A stretch of DNA of 64,000 nt from JAXDMK01 sp963765955 (GCA_963765955.1 CAVXYA010000002.1:1054001-1118000), one strand, 5' to 3'. Numbered from the stretch's first letter, positions 17,417 through 26,554 are shown. Numbers and translations: made by a program. The notes: generated by a model not told the origin, from the letters alone.

Positions 17417-18586
17417 CTACGCCCTCGGTGGGGGGAGGGGCGCGTCGGGGGTGGGCCAGGCCAAGAGGTCCTCCTCCACCTCGACCTCCACCTCCTCGGC
17501 CGTCTGGCGGACGCCCGGATGGAGCAGGGTGTAGAGGATGATGGCCAGGGCGAACACGGCGAAGGGCACCACCGCGTTGCCCTGGTTGGTGTAGGTGGGA
17601 AGCAGGACCACCCCCGAGAGGATGGCCGTCCACGCCCAGAGGATGCCTACCGACCGGCGGGGACCGTGGCCCTGAGCCATCAGCCGGTGGTGGAGGTGCT
17701 CCTTGTCGGCCTGGGACAGGGCGGTGCGGCGCCGGGTGCGGCGGACGATGGCCAGGACGGTGTCGACGAAGGGCACGCCCAGGATCACGAACGGGATGAT
17801 CAGGGGTGCAAAGAAGAAGAACGTCTGGCCGCTGAACTGGTCGGCGGTCCGCCCCCCGACGGAGATGGTGGTGGCCGCCAGCAGCAGTCCCAGCAGCAGG
17901 GCCCCGCTGTCACCCATGAAGACCTTGGCCGGGTGGAAGTTGTGGGGCAGGAACCCCACGCACAGCCCGCAGGTGATGGCCACCACCAGCGGGGCCACGT
18001 TGTCGGGCGACAGCAGGCCCACGTCGGACAGGCGGTAGGAGTACAGGAAGATCGCCCCCGAGGCGATGGCGACCACGCCCGCGGCCAAGCCGTCGAGGCC
18101 GTCGATGAGGTTCACCGCGTTGGCCATGGCCACGACCCAGACCACGGTCACCAGGAACCCGAGGTCGGGCGAGAGGACGAAGAAGTCGGCGAAGGGGACG
18201 CGGAAGTAGAACATCGTCACCCCGGCCAGCCCGAGGACCGAGGCGGCCAGCACCTGGCCCGCCACCTTGGCCGGGGCCGACACCTCCCGGAGGTCGTCGA
18301 GGAAACCCACCGCGAAGATCAGAGCCGCGGCCAGCACGACCCCCAGGGGTTCCGACGAAGACTCGAAGACGGGACGGAACTGCGGCAGGAGCCAGGCCAC
18401 GCCCAGCGCTGCGAACAGGGCCACCAGCATCGCCGCCCCGCCCAGGGTGGGGGTGGGACGCAGGTGGATGCGGCGCTCGTCGGGGACGACCACCGCCCCG
18501 ATGCGGGTCGACATCCGCCAGACCAGTGGCGTCAGGAGGAACGTGACCAGCGCCGCCACCGCGAACACGATGCAGTAGCTGAGCAT
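17417..18586 (-). CDS. wecA: Undecaprenyl-phosphate sugar-1-phosphate transferase
   Basis: This 389-residue member of the MraY/WecA/TagO family transfers GlcNAc-1-phosphate (or a similar sugar) to undecaprenyl phosphate, starting lipid-linked glycan synthesis. About eleven membrane helices are predicted. Motifs present are RRIHLRPTPTLGGAAM, the Mg-binding FLDDLREV, NLIDGLDGLAAG and the C-terminal HLHHRLMAQGHGPRR. It lies downstream of glyA, as in many Actinobacteria. The ATG at 18586 abuts a GC-rich repeat. Confidence 0.92.
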   Translation of the reverse strand: MLSYCIVFAVAALVTFLLTPLVWRMSTRIGAVVVPDERRIHLRPTPTLGGAAMLVALFAALGVAWLLPQFRPVFESSSEPLGVVLAAALIFAVGFLDDLREVSAPAKVAGQVLAASVLGLAGVTMFYFRVPFADFFVLSPDLGFLVTVVWVVAMANAVNLIDGLDGLAAGVVAIASGAIFLYSYRLSDVGLLSPDNVAPLVVAITCGLCVGFLPHNFHPAKVFMGDSGALLLGLLLAATTISVGGRTADQFSGQTFFFFAPLIIPFVILGVPFVDTVLAIVRRTRRRTALSQADKEHLHHRLMAQGHGPRRSVGILWAWTAILSGVVLLPTYTNQGNAVVPFAVFALAIILYTLLHPGVRQTAEEVEVEVEEDLLAWPTPDAPLPPPRA

Positions 18587-18587
18587 C

Positions 18588-18677
18588 TATCGGGAGGGGG
18601 GCAGGCCCTCCTCCCGGCCTCCCCCCGGGACATATCGGGAGGGGGGCAGGCCCCCCTCCCGGCCTCCCCCCGGGGCA
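18588..18677. repeat. Two 45-bp direct repeats with internal hairpins
   Basis: Two nearly identical copies, 18588-18632 and 18633-18677, each begin TATCGGGAGGGGGGCAGG. Each can fold as GGGAGGGGGG against CCCCCCTCCC or a near match. The array fills the gap between glyA and wecA, and further GC-rich inverted segments follow to about 18745. It may terminate or attenuate transcription from glyA into wecA. No coding role is seen. Confidence 0.65.
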
Positions 18678-18785
18678 TGCCGGCCTGCGGCCGGCGGGGG
18701 GCCATCCGGGGAGGCCGCCTTCGGCGGCGGGGGCGGCCGGCTCGGAAAACCAGTCTCTGCGAGCGGGAGCGGTGCGCCCATTGTC

Positions 18786-20027
18786 TCAGTCGGGGTACGG
18801 CGTGAACTTGGAGCAGAGGACGGCGGCGGCCTCTCGAACCTCGGCCACCGCCCCGTCGTCGGCCCGCTGGCGAAGAGCCCGACCGATGAGGGCGGCGATC
18901 TCGGCCATCTCCGGCTCGCCCATGCCGGCGGTGGTGACGGCGGCGGTGCCGATCCGCAGCCCGCTGGTGACGAACGGCGACCGGGGGTCGCCCGGGATCT
19001 GGTTCTTGTTCAGGGTGAGCCCGGCCCGGTCGAGCACGTTCTGGGCCTCCTTGCCGGTGAGCTCGGCGTCGAAGGGGCGCAGGTCGACCAGCATGAGGTG
19101 GTTGTCGGTGCCGCCCGACACCAGGCGGAAACCCTCCCCCGCCAGGGCCTCGGCCAGGGCCTGGGCGTTGGCCACGATGCGGGCCGCGTACTGGGCGAAC
19201 GACGGGTGGGACGCCTCCCGGAAGGCGATGGCCTTGGCCGCGATCACGTGCATGAGGGGCCCGCCCTGCAGGCCGGGGAACACCGCCTTGTCGATGGCGG
19301 TGGCGTGCTCGGACGTGGACAGGATGCAGCCGGCCCGGGGACCGCGCAGCGTCTTGTGGGTGGTGAAGGTGACCACGTCGGACAGGGGGACGGGATTGGG
19401 GTGGACGCCTCCGGCGATCAGCCCGGCGATGTGGGCGGCGTCGAAGATGAGCAGGGCCCCCACCTCGTCGGCGATGGCCCGCAGCGGCTCGGGGTCGATG
19501 ATCCGGGGGTAGGCGGTGGCGCCGGCCACGATGGCCTTGGGCCGATGCTCCTTGGCCAGGTCGCGCATCTGGTCGTAGTCGAGGCGCTCGTCGCTCTCGC
19601 TGACCCCGTAGGACACGAAGTGGTAGATCCGGCCGCTGAAGTTCACCGGCGAGCCGTGGGTGAGGTGCCCGCCCTGGTCGAGGCGCATGCCGAGAACGGT
19701 GTCGCCCGGCTCGAGCAGGGCCAGGTAGGTGGCCATGTTGGCGTTGGCCCCGGAGTGGGGCTGGACGTTGGCGTGGTCGGCCCCGAACAGGGCCTTGGCC
19801 CGCTCCCGGGCCAGCTCCTCGACCTCGTCGACGACGTAGTTGCCGCCGTAGTAGCGACGGCCGGGGTAGCCCTCGGAGTACTTGTTGGTGAGGACCGAGC
19901 CCTGGGCCGCCATGACTGCCGGTGAGGTGAAGTTCTCGGAGGCGATCAGCTGGACGGTGGTGTTCTGCCGCTCCCGCTCCCGGCGGATGATGTCGAAGAC
20001 GGCCTCGTCGGGGTCGTCGGGGCCCAC
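18786..20027 (-). CDS. glyA: Serine hydroxymethyltransferase
   Basis: This PLP enzyme of 413 residues interconverts serine and glycine with tetrahydrofolate. Motifs include ASENFTSPAVMAAQGS, YSEGYPGRRYYGGN, FDAAHIAGLIAGG and FTTHKTLRGPRAG, which holds the PLP Lys. The start is GTG at 20025-20027, 11 bp after the phosphatase stop, giving a normal-length N-terminus. The phosphatase-glyA-wecA order is the common actinobacterial one. Confidence 0.95.
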   Translation of the reverse strand: MGPDDPDEAVFDIIRRERERQNTTVQLIASENFTSPAVMAAQGSVLTNKYSEGYPGRRYYGGNYVVDEVEELARERAKALFGADHANVQPHSGANANMATYLALLEPGDTVLGMRLDQGGHLTHGSPVNFSGRIYHFVSYGVSESDERLDYDQMRDLAKEHRPKAIVAGATAYPRIIDPEPLRAIADEVGALLIFDAAHIAGLIAGGVHPNPVPLSDVVTFTTHKTLRGPRAGCILSTSEHATAIDKAVFPGLQGGPLMHVIAAKAIAFREASHPSFAQYAARIVANAQALAEALAGEGFRLVSGGTDNHLMLVDLRPFDAELTGKEAQNVLDRAGLTLNKNQIPGDPRSPFVTSGLRIGTAAVTTAGMGEPEMAEIAALIGRALRQRADDGAVAEVREAAAVLCSKFTPYPD

Positions 20028-20037
20028 CGGTCGGGGC

Positions 20038-20604
20038 TCACCTGACCGACCGCTGGTAGTTGGGGGCCCACAGCAGCGCCACCAGCCGGTCGAGCTGCTC
20101 GGTGAGCTCCTCCACCATCCGCTCGTATGCGGTGCGGGGCATGCCGATGGGGTCGGGGATGTCGTCGGCCCTGGACGTACCCATGAGGTCGGCCGACGTA
20201 CGGCCGGCGTGGGCCCGGGCCAGCCAGTCGGCCAGGCTCTCGTCTCCCTCCCGGGGGCCCACCTCGTCGCCCCGCCGCACGAGCTCCTTGAGGGTGAACA
20301 CCCGAGGGAAGATCTCGGGTGCCAGCACGACCGCCTCCCGGACGTGGTCGCGGGCCATCCCCAACACCAGGTCGGCCGAGCGCAGGATGGCGGCGCTGAT
20401 GCGCCGGCTGCGATGGTTGGTGATGTCGAGGCCCATCCCCGTGAGCACGTCGATGCTGTTGGTATGCGCGGGCAGGCCGTCGTCGAGCAGCCCCGCCGAA
20501 CGCACCCGCACGTCGAGGTCGAGGGCGTGGACCCGTTGCCGGAGCATGGCTTCGGCCGCCGGCGAGCGGCAGATGTTGCCCGTGCAGAGGATGAGGACGT
20601 TGAT
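20038..20604 (-). CDS. Low-molecular-weight protein-tyrosine phosphatase
   Basis: The catalytic P-loop CTGNICRSP lies at the extreme N-terminus (INVLILCTGNICRSPAAEAM), and the general-acid region DDIPDPIG is near the C-terminus. This is the Wzb/PtpA architecture that dephosphorylates BY-kinases. Two such kinases lie in this window. The family start falls on an ATC codon at 20602-20604. The nearest in-frame GTG/ATG lie 100 bp or more upstream, toward the divergent dehydrogenase gene, so the start is uncertain. The sequence TAGACT seven bases before the ATC could be a -10 box for a leaderless message. Confidence 0.85.
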   Translation of the reverse strand: MNVLILCTGNICRSPAAEAMLRQRVHALDLDVRVRSAGLLDDGLPAHTNSIDVLTGMGLDITNHRSRRISAAILRSADLVLGMARDHVREAVVLAPEIFPRVFTLKELVRRGDEVGPREGDESLADWLARAHAGRTSADLMGTSRADDIPDPIGMPRTAYERMVEELTEQLDRLVALLWAPNYQRSVR

Positions 20605-20746
20605 GGCACGGAGTCTACCGGCGCTCCGGGGGACCCTTCGGGCGTCGCCTCCGGGCTGGGGCGCGCGATGATGGCGAAGCGGACTGGCCGCGGTGAGCCC
20701 GGTGGGCACGTCGCAGGCTGGGCGCGACGGCGAACGAGGGAGTGTC

Positions 20747-22138
20747 ATGCCGACCATTTCCGGGCCGACCGATTCCGGGCCGACCAGTTCGGGGCCGACC
20801 AGTTCGGGGCCGACCAGTTCGGGGCCGACCAGGTCGGGGCCGACCAGCTCGGGGCCGACGAGTGCCGGGCCCCCGCGGGGCGGGAAGCTCGTGATCGTCG
20901 GGCAGGGCTACGTGGGATTGCCACTGGCCATGCGGGCCGTCGAGGTCGGCTGGTCGGTCGTCGGCCTCGACACCGACGAGCACCGGGTCAAGCGCCTGAG
21001 CGCGGGCGAGTCCTACGTGGAGGACGTGTCGTCGGCCGTCCTGCTGGCCGCGCTCGAGTCCGGCCACTACCAGGCGTCCACCGACCCGGCCGCATGCGCC
21101 GACTTCGACGTCGCCGTCCTCACGGTCCCCACGCCGCTCCACGAAGGCGCCCCCGACCTGTCCTTCATCGAGAAGGGCACCGCCACCGTGGCCCGGTACC
21201 TGCGACCCGGGGCCACCGTGGTGCTCGAGTCGACCACCTACCCGGGCACCACCGAGGAGCTGGTCGCTCCCATCCTCGAGGCCGGCTCCGGGCTCACCGC
21301 AGGCACCGACTTCCACCTCGGCTACAGCCCCGAGCGCATCGACCCCGGCAACCCCCAGTTCGGGCTAGTCACCACGCCCAAGGTCGTCGCGGGGATCGAC
21401 GCCGAATCACTCGCTGCGGTGCGGGGGTTCTACGACACGATCGTCGACCGGACGGTGCCGGTGTCCAACCCGAAGGTGGCGGAGATGACGAAGCTGCTGG
21501 AGAACACCTTCCGGCACGTCAACATCGCCCTGGTCAACGAGCTGGCCATGTTCGCCTCCGACCTCGGGGTCGACGTCTGGGAGGCGATCGACGCCGCATC
21601 AACCAAGCCCTTCGGGTTCATGCGCTTCACGCCCGGGCCGGGCGTCGGTGGCCACTGCCTGCCCATCGACCCCAGCTACCTGTCGTGGCGGGTCCGGCGA
21701 CTCCTCGGCCAGCAGTTCCGCCTCATCGAGCTGGCCAACGATGTCAACGACCACATGCCCGACTTCGTGGTCCAGCGCCTCGTCCTGGCCCTCAACCGCA
21801 AGCAGCGGGCGGTGAACGGCAGTCGCATTCTCCTCCTGGGCCTGGCCTACAAGGCCAACACCAGTGACAGCCGCCAGTCGCCCTCGGTGGTCGTGGCCGA
21901 CCGGCTGCTGGCGCTCGGGGCCGAGGTCCGAGCCGCCGACCCCCATGTGGTGGAGGACCACACCGACGGCCGGGTGGTGCGGGTGACGGCCACCGCCGAG
22001 GAGCTGGCCGCGGCCGACGCCGTCATCCTCCTGGCCGACCACGACGCCTTCGACCTCGAGTTGGTGTGGCGCTCGGCCGGCTACGTCCTCGACACCCGCC
22101 ACCGCCTCCGCCCCGGTCCCCAGGTCGAATACCTGTAG
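20747..22138 (+). CDS. UDP-sugar (GlcNAc-type) 6-dehydrogenase with repeat N-terminus
   Basis: This 463-residue protein has a disordered extension of pentapeptide repeats (GPTSS) at residues 2-42. A normal dehydrogenase core follows: LVIVGQGYVGLPLAMRA, STTYPGTTEELVAP, the central KLLENTFRHVNIALVNELA and the catalytic Cys in GPGVGGHCLPIDPSYLSW. It ends with the UDP-binding domain. The GGHCLPIDP form favours a UDP-GlcNAc/ManNAc-type enzyme giving uronic acids for polysaccharide. The ATG at 20747 has a good ribosome site (GAGGGAG). Confidence 0.88.
   Translation: MPTISGPTDSGPTSSGPTSSGPTSSGPTRSGPTSSGPTSAGPPRGGKLVIVGQGYVGLPLAMRAVEVGWSVVGLDTDEHRVKRLSAGESYVEDVSSAVLLAALESGHYQASTDPAACADFDVAVLTVPTPLHEGAPDLSFIEKGTATVARYLRPGATVVLESTTYPGTTEELVAPILEAGSGLTAGTDFHLGYSPERIDPGNPQFGLVTTPKVVAGIDAESLAAVRGFYDTIVDRTVPVSNPKVAEMTKLLENTFRHVNIALVNELAMFASDLGVDVWEAIDAASTKPFGFMRFTPGPGVGGHCLPIDPSYLSWRVRRLLGQQFRLIELANDVNDHMPDFVVQRLVLALNRKQRAVNGSRILLLGLAYKANTSDSRQSPSVVVADRLLALGAEVRAADPHVVEDHTDGRVVRVTATAEELAAADAVILLADHDAFDLELVWRSAGYVLDTRHRLRPGPQVEYL
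20755..20868 (+). repeat. 15-bp in-frame tandem repeat (GPTSS)n
   Basis: About seven units of CCGACCAGTTCGGGG with small variations occur at the 5' end of the dehydrogenase gene. Three consecutive units are identical, which suggests recent expansion. Units of 15 bp keep the frame whatever the copy number. Confidence 0.9.
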
Positions 22139-22146
22139 CTGCACGC

Positions 22147-22165
22147 CCGGCGACCGGATCGCCGG
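22147..22165. terminator. Possible bidirectional terminator between convergent genes
   Basis: CCGGCGA (22147-22153) pairs with TCGCCGG (22159-22165) around a five-base loop, between the dehydrogenase stop (22138) and the tyrosine-kinase stop (22170). There is no clear U-tract, so strength is uncertain. Confidence 0.4.
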
Positions 22166-22169
22166 TGGG

Positions 22170-23915
22170 TTATTTGGTCTGGGTGCGGGCGGGGGGCCTC
22201 GGCTTGGCCGGCCGGGGCGCCTTGGCCGGCTTGCGCGGCGGCGGCGGCTTGGCGGAGGCGGCGGCCACCTTGGCCCGGGGGACGGGACGGAGCTTGGCCG
22301 GAGCCCGGGGGGCAGGCTTGGGTCGGGGCGCCTTCGCCCCGGCGGTGGCGGAGGCCTTGGCCGTGGCCGGGGCCGTGGCCGTGGCCGGGGCCGTGGCCGA
22401 GGAAGGTTCCAGGGTGTCGTAGCCGTATTTGCCGCCGTAGGCGGACTCGGGCCCGGCACCGTTGAGGATGGCGCCGGCCAGCGGGGCCTCCACCTGGCGG
22501 AGTTGCTCCACGGCCCGGGTGATGTCGCGCGTCGAGGTGCGGTCGGCGGCGCAGACCAGGAGGGTGATGTCGGCCAGCCCGGAGATGATCATGGCGTCGC
22601 TCACCGGCAGCACGGGGGGCGAGTCGATGAGCACGACCTCGGCCTCGGCCCGTAGCGAGTTCAGGACCTCCTTCGCCCGCCGGGATGACAGCAGCTCGGA
22701 CGGGTTGGGCGGGAGGGGCCCGGAGGCGAGGACGTAGAGGCGGTCCTGGTCGGGCACCTGCTGGAGGGCGGCGCTCAGTGGCACCTTGCCCAGCAGCACC
22801 GACGTGAAGCCGACGTCGTTCGTCATCCCGAAGAACTCGTGCAGCTTCGGCCGGCGCAGGTCGCAGCACACGACCACCACCTGCTGGCCGGCGCGGGCCA
22901 GGGCGACGCCCAGGTTGACGAGGGTGGTGGTCTTGCCGTCGCCCGAGGTGGGGCTGGTCACCTGGATCGTGGTGACACCTTCGTAGGGCAGGAACTGGAC
23001 GGCCGTGCGCAGGGTGCGGTACGCCTCGGACGCCGCCGAGCGCGGCGTCGCCAGCGACACCACCGACGGCCGGCCCATCGTCACGAAGCTGCCGACTGTC
23101 GGCACCGAGCCGATGACGGGCACGCCTGCCGCCCGTTGGAGCTGGTCCTTGCTGCGCAGCGAGTCGTCCATCCGCTCCATGAGGGCGGCGATGGCCACCG
23201 CCAAGGCCAGTCCGAAGATCCCGGCCATGAGGCCGGTGCGGCCGGGACGGGGCGACACGGGGGACGTGGGCAGGGCGGCCGAGGTGACGACCTGGGAGGC
23301 GCCGCTCTTGACCGCCCGCAGCACCTGCAGCCGGTCGAGCTGCTGGCGGAGGGCCGACTGCTGGCCGACGAGCGGCTCGCGCGCCGCCGGCTGGGCGGCC
23401 GGGACGGCGTCGATCTGGCCCTGGAGCTCGGCGACCCGCTTCTGGATCTCGGCCGTGGCGGCTGTGGCCGCGTCCTCCGTCTGCTGGCGGCGCACCGACA
23501 CGTAGGCGTCGGCGTAGGCGTTGGCGATGGTGGCCGCCCGCTCGGCGCTGCCGTTCTCGGCGTGGATGGCGATGACGTCGGCGTCGCCCGCGGGCTCGGC
23601 CGACACGTCCGGCGCCTCCCCCAGGGCGATCCGCACCGCCTCCCGCACCGCGGGACTGGCCAGGATGCGGATCTCGGTCTCGACCAGACGCTCGGGATCG
23701 GCCACCGCCCGGCCCCCGGGATCGAGGGCCAACTCGACCCCACTGGTCTGCACCAGCACCTCGGCCGTGGCCCGGTACACGGTCGGCCGGGACGACGAGA
23801 TCACCATGGAGAAGCCGACGATCACCAGGACCGTGAGCAAGATGGCGACCCGGCGTCGCCAGATGCCCTGGACGTATCGCGAGACCCGCCCATCAGCTCC
23901 GGGCGCGGGTGCCAT
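22170..23915 (-). CDS. Wzz/bacterial tyrosine kinase chain-length regulator, copy 2
   Basis: This 581-residue paralogue of the protein at 2855-4591 has a Wzz domain flanked by helices near residues 23-42 and 228-248, Walker A TSPTSGDGKTTT near residue 325, VVVVCCDLRRPKLHEFF and VVLIDSPPVLPVSD. It differs at the C-terminus: only two or three Tyr (YGGKYGYDT) precede a tail of about 90 residues rich in Ala, Pro and Lys. That tail may bind nucleic acid, acidic polymer or the membrane. It is convergent with the UDP-sugar dehydrogenase, its likely pathway partner. Confidence 0.88.
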   Translation of the reverse strand: MAPAPGADGRVSRYVQGIWRRRVAILLTVLVIVGFSMVISSSRPTVYRATAEVLVQTSGVELALDPGGRAVADPERLVETEIRILASPAVREAVRIALGEAPDVSAEPAGDADVIAIHAENGSAERAATIANAYADAYVSVRRQQTEDAATAATAEIQKRVAELQGQIDAVPAAQPAAREPLVGQQSALRQQLDRLQVLRAVKSGASQVVTSAALPTSPVSPRPGRTGLMAGIFGLALAVAIAALMERMDDSLRSKDQLQRAAGVPVIGSVPTVGSFVTMGRPSVVSLATPRSAASEAYRTLRTAVQFLPYEGVTTIQVTSPTSGDGKTTTLVNLGVALARAGQQVVVVCCDLRRPKLHEFFGMTNDVGFTSVLLGKVPLSAALQQVPDQDRLYVLASGPLPPNPSELLSSRRAKEVLNSLRAEAEVVLIDSPPVLPVSDAMIISGLADITLLVCAADRTSTRDITRAVEQLRQVEAPLAGAILNGAGPESAYGGKYGYDTLEPSSATAPATATAPATAKASATAGAKAPRPKPAPRAPAKLRPVPRAKVAAASAKPPPPRKPAKAPRPAKPRPPARTQTK

Positions 23916-24118
23916 GACCAGATGCTACCGAGGGTGAGGGCTTCAGCGGGCCCCCCGAGCAGGTGGCGTCTTGCGGCGGCGGCGCCTCGACGCAGAGATA
24001 CGACGGCGACCGGGCGCTCGGCGCGTGCGGATCGGGCCGGCACCCCTCGACCGCGACCGGGCTGGTGAGCACCACTGGAAGTCCTCGTCAACCGACGAAT
24101 GCGCAGTACGATGGGCAG

Positions 24119-26554
24119 ATGGGGCTCTGCCACGAGTTCGGCTCCCAGATCCGTACCGGGTGCAACCACCCCATGCGGGCAGGCGCGTCGGCGTGCTCCT
24201 GCGCCGAGTGCGGAGTCGTCTGCCGGGGCCTGTTCGACGGTTGCCCCGACGTGTGGGCCCGTGGTCCCCGCCCCGTCTCCATCTCCGCCACCCGGGCGAG
24301 CGCGGCCAACGGCGCGCCGGCGGCCGTCGCCACCACACCCCCAACCCGGCCGCAGGCGGCGGCCAAGGCCGAGCCCACCGCACCCGCTGGCGACGGAGGA
24401 TCCGCAGGCGGGATTGCCGAGGGACTGAGGAGCGCCGCCGGCGGGATTGGCGAGGGACTGAGGAGCGACGCCGGCGCCATCGCCTACCTGGAGGCCCCGC
24501 CGGTGGCCATCGGCCCAGGAATCGTCGGCCGGGCCGGAGCCGAGAACCTCTCGGGCCCCACCGGCCGGAGGGCAGGCGACGACCGGCTCGGGGGCGGTCG
24601 CCGAACCACGCCTCGCCATGGCCGGTCGGGCCAGTCGGGCCAGTCGGGCCAGTCGGGCCAGTCGGGCAAGGCCAAGGCCATGGCCGACGGCGAGTCGGAG
24701 GCCGACGCCGGCCGCGACACCTCGGGCGACCCCCGCCGGGAGGTGTTCCGCTGGTTCGAGGAGGCGTTCGAGGGCGTCCGGGGTGAGCTCCAGGCACTGA
24801 TCGGCAGCATGACCCACCAGCAGGCGATGCTGGCCGAGCTGCTCGACAGCCGGCAGGCCGAGCTGCGGCTGGCCCTGGTGGCCGAGTCCCTCCCCGACCT
24901 GGTGGCCGACGCCGTCCGGGCGGCGATGGACGAGCACACGTCGGCCCTGGCCGAGTCCTACGACCAGTCCCACGACCGCTTCCGCGACGACGTCGAGCAG
25001 ATCAGGACCGACACTGCTGCCACCGTCGAAGCGCTGAACGAGTCCTTCCAGAGGCTGAGCTCCGCCATCGCGGTCCACGACGAGGAGGCCGAGCAGCGGG
25101 AAGCGGTCCGGCTGGGCGCCCTCAAGGGCAGCGTCACCCGCCAGTTCACACCCCTCGCCGACGCCCTGGCCGCCCTGGCGGCCCAGGTCGAGGCCCTGAG
25201 CGAGCGGGTCGGCGTCGGCGGCGGCGGCGGCGGCGGGCCAACCTCCAAGTCGAGCTGGGTCCCGCCTGCGCCGAAGGTCGCCCAACCGTCGAAGGGGGTC
25301 GCGGCCGCACGGGCCTCGGCCAAGGTCGCCCAACCGGCCGTCGGCAAGCGGGTCTCCACCGCCCGCATGCAGCGCACCGCCACCGCGGGCGACGACGCGC
25401 CGGAGACGCCGGAGACGCCAAGGCGCGTCGCCACCGCCCGGGTGGCCTCGGCGTCGACCGCCGCCGACGATCCCGAAGCCGGCGCCAACGGCACCGCCTC
25501 CCCCGCCGGCCGACGGGTGGCAACCGGCCGAGTGGCAACCGGCCGGGTTGCGACTGGCCGAGTGGCGACGGGTCGAACGGCCGCCGCCCGGCCTACCCCC
25601 CAACGGGCGACGACGCAGAGGGTGGTGACAACGCGTCCGGCCGCAAGCCCCACCGCCCCCACACGCGCTCGGCCGACCCCCGCACGGGTGGCGACCACGC
25701 GGGTGGCGACGTCCAAAGCGGTTGCGGCCCGGGTGGACGACGACGCCCCGTCCGACGATGACGCCCCCGTGACCGCCCCCATCGCCCGGGTCCTCACCCG
25801 GCGCCCGGCCGCCGGTCGGGCCACCCCTGCCCCCAAGGAGCCGGTGGTGGGCTACGAGTTGGAGGCCGAGGACCAGGACGACGACGACGACACTCGCCGA
25901 CTGGGTTCCCCCGGCGTGGGTCTCGGCGGCCGCCCGGGAGCGGGCCGACCGGGGACCGGCGGGGACGAGGACGGGCACGACCAGGAATCGCACCACTCGG
26001 TCGCCCGGCTGACCCCCGGCGGATCGTCCCCGCGTCAGCCCTTCAGGGCCTCCACCAGGTCCGACCACGGCACCCGCCCCTCCCGCAGCAGCTTGGGCTC
26101 GACCCCGGTGCAGTCCACCACCGTCGACGGGCTGCCCGAGCACGTGCCCCCGTCGAGCACCACGACCACTGCGTCCCCGAAGACGGCCATCACCTCGGCG
26201 GCCGTCGTCAGCGTGGGCTCGCCGTGGCGGTTGGCGCTGGTGGTGGCCAGCGGTCCCACCGCCGAGCACAGGGCCAGCGGTACCGGATGGGCCGGGCAGC
26301 GCACGCCGATGGTGGCGTCGTCGTCGCCCAGGTCGGCGGCCAACCCGGCCCTCGCCGGCAACACGACGGTGAGGGCACCGGGCCAGAACCGGTCCATGAG
26401 GGTGGCCGCGGTCGTGGGAACCGACGTGGCCAGGGCCAGGGCCTGGTCGGTGCCCGACACCAGCACCGGCAGGTTGACGTTGCGGGGCCGTCGCTTGACA
26501 TCGAAGATGCGGTCGGCCGCCCCCGGCCGGAAGGGGTCGGCGGCCAGGCCGTAG
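24119..26554 (+). CDS. Cys-rich N-terminus, coiled-coil and VATGR-repeat protein
   Basis: I do not recognise the family. From the ATG at 24119 the protein opens with a compact Cys/His cluster (residues 1-45, with CHEF, GCNHP, ACSCAECG and VCRGLFDGC) that looks like a small metal-binding module. Next come a disordered Gly/Ala region with two GEGLRS repeats and four GQS repeats. A charged, heptad-like helical region (about residues 200-360) follows, then a Gly run and a basic tail with repeats of VATGR and VATTR. The frame stays open to 26554, but beyond about 26035 it is antisense to tsaC. The true end may be near 26021 via another phase. Confidence 0.55.
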   Translation: MGLCHEFGSQIRTGCNHPMRAGASACSCAECGVVCRGLFDGCPDVWARGPRPVSISATRASAANGAPAAVATTPPTRPQAAAKAEPTAPAGDGGSAGGIAEGLRSAAGGIGEGLRSDAGAIAYLEAPPVAIGPGIVGRAGAENLSGPTGRRAGDDRLGGGRRTTPRHGRSGQSGQSGQSGQSGKAKAMADGESEADAGRDTSGDPRREVFRWFEEAFEGVRGELQALIGSMTHQQAMLAELLDSRQAELRLALVAESLPDLVADAVRAAMDEHTSALAESYDQSHDRFRDDVEQIRTDTAATVEALNESFQRLSSAIAVHDEEAEQREAVRLGALKGSVTRQFTPLADALAALAAQVEALSERVGVGGGGGGGPTSKSSWVPPAPKVAQPSKGVAAARASAKVAQPAVGKRVSTARMQRTATAGDDAPETPETPRRVATARVASASTAADDPEAGANGTASPAGRRVATGRVATGRVATGRVATGRTAAARPTPQRATTQRVVTTRPAASPTAPTRARPTPARVATTRVATSKAVAARVDDDAPSDDDAPVTAPIARVLTRRPAAGRATPAPKEPVVGYELEAEDQDDDDDTRRLGSPGVGLGGRPGAGRPGTGGDEDGHDQESHHSVARLTPGGSSPRQPFRASTRSDHGTRPSRSSLGSTPVQSTTVDGLPEHVPPSSTTTTASPKTAITSAAVVSVGSPWRLALVVASGPTAEHRASGTGWAGQRTPMVASSSPRSAANPALAGNTTVRAPGQNRSMRVAAVVGTDVARARAWSVPDTSTGRLTLRGRRLTSKMRSAAPGRKGSAARP
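24630..24668 (+). repeat. 9-bp in-frame repeat (SGQ)n
   Basis: Four consecutive copies of GGCCAGTCG encode Ser-Gly-Gln repeats in the disordered part of the Cys-rich coiled-coil protein. Multiples of three keep the frame. Confidence 0.85.
25516..25577 (+). repeat. 15-bp in-frame repeat (VATGR)n
   Basis: Four near-identical units of the type GTGGCAACCGGCCGA encode VATGR. Related VATTR and VATAR units are scattered from 25430 to 25715. They give a basic Arg every five residues in the protein's tail. Confidence 0.85.

Noticed and set aside
18587..18781. A 64-residue minus-strand frame in the 45-bp repeats
   Set aside because: It only reflects the GC-rich repeat, with Pro/Gly/Arg composition and no ribosome site.
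23822..26269. A long minus-strand frame opposite the Cys-rich repeat protein
   Set aside because: It is a Gly/Arg-rich shadow without start context. The plus-strand frame has a Cys module, heptads and in-frame repeats, though even that is only moderately certain at its 3' end.
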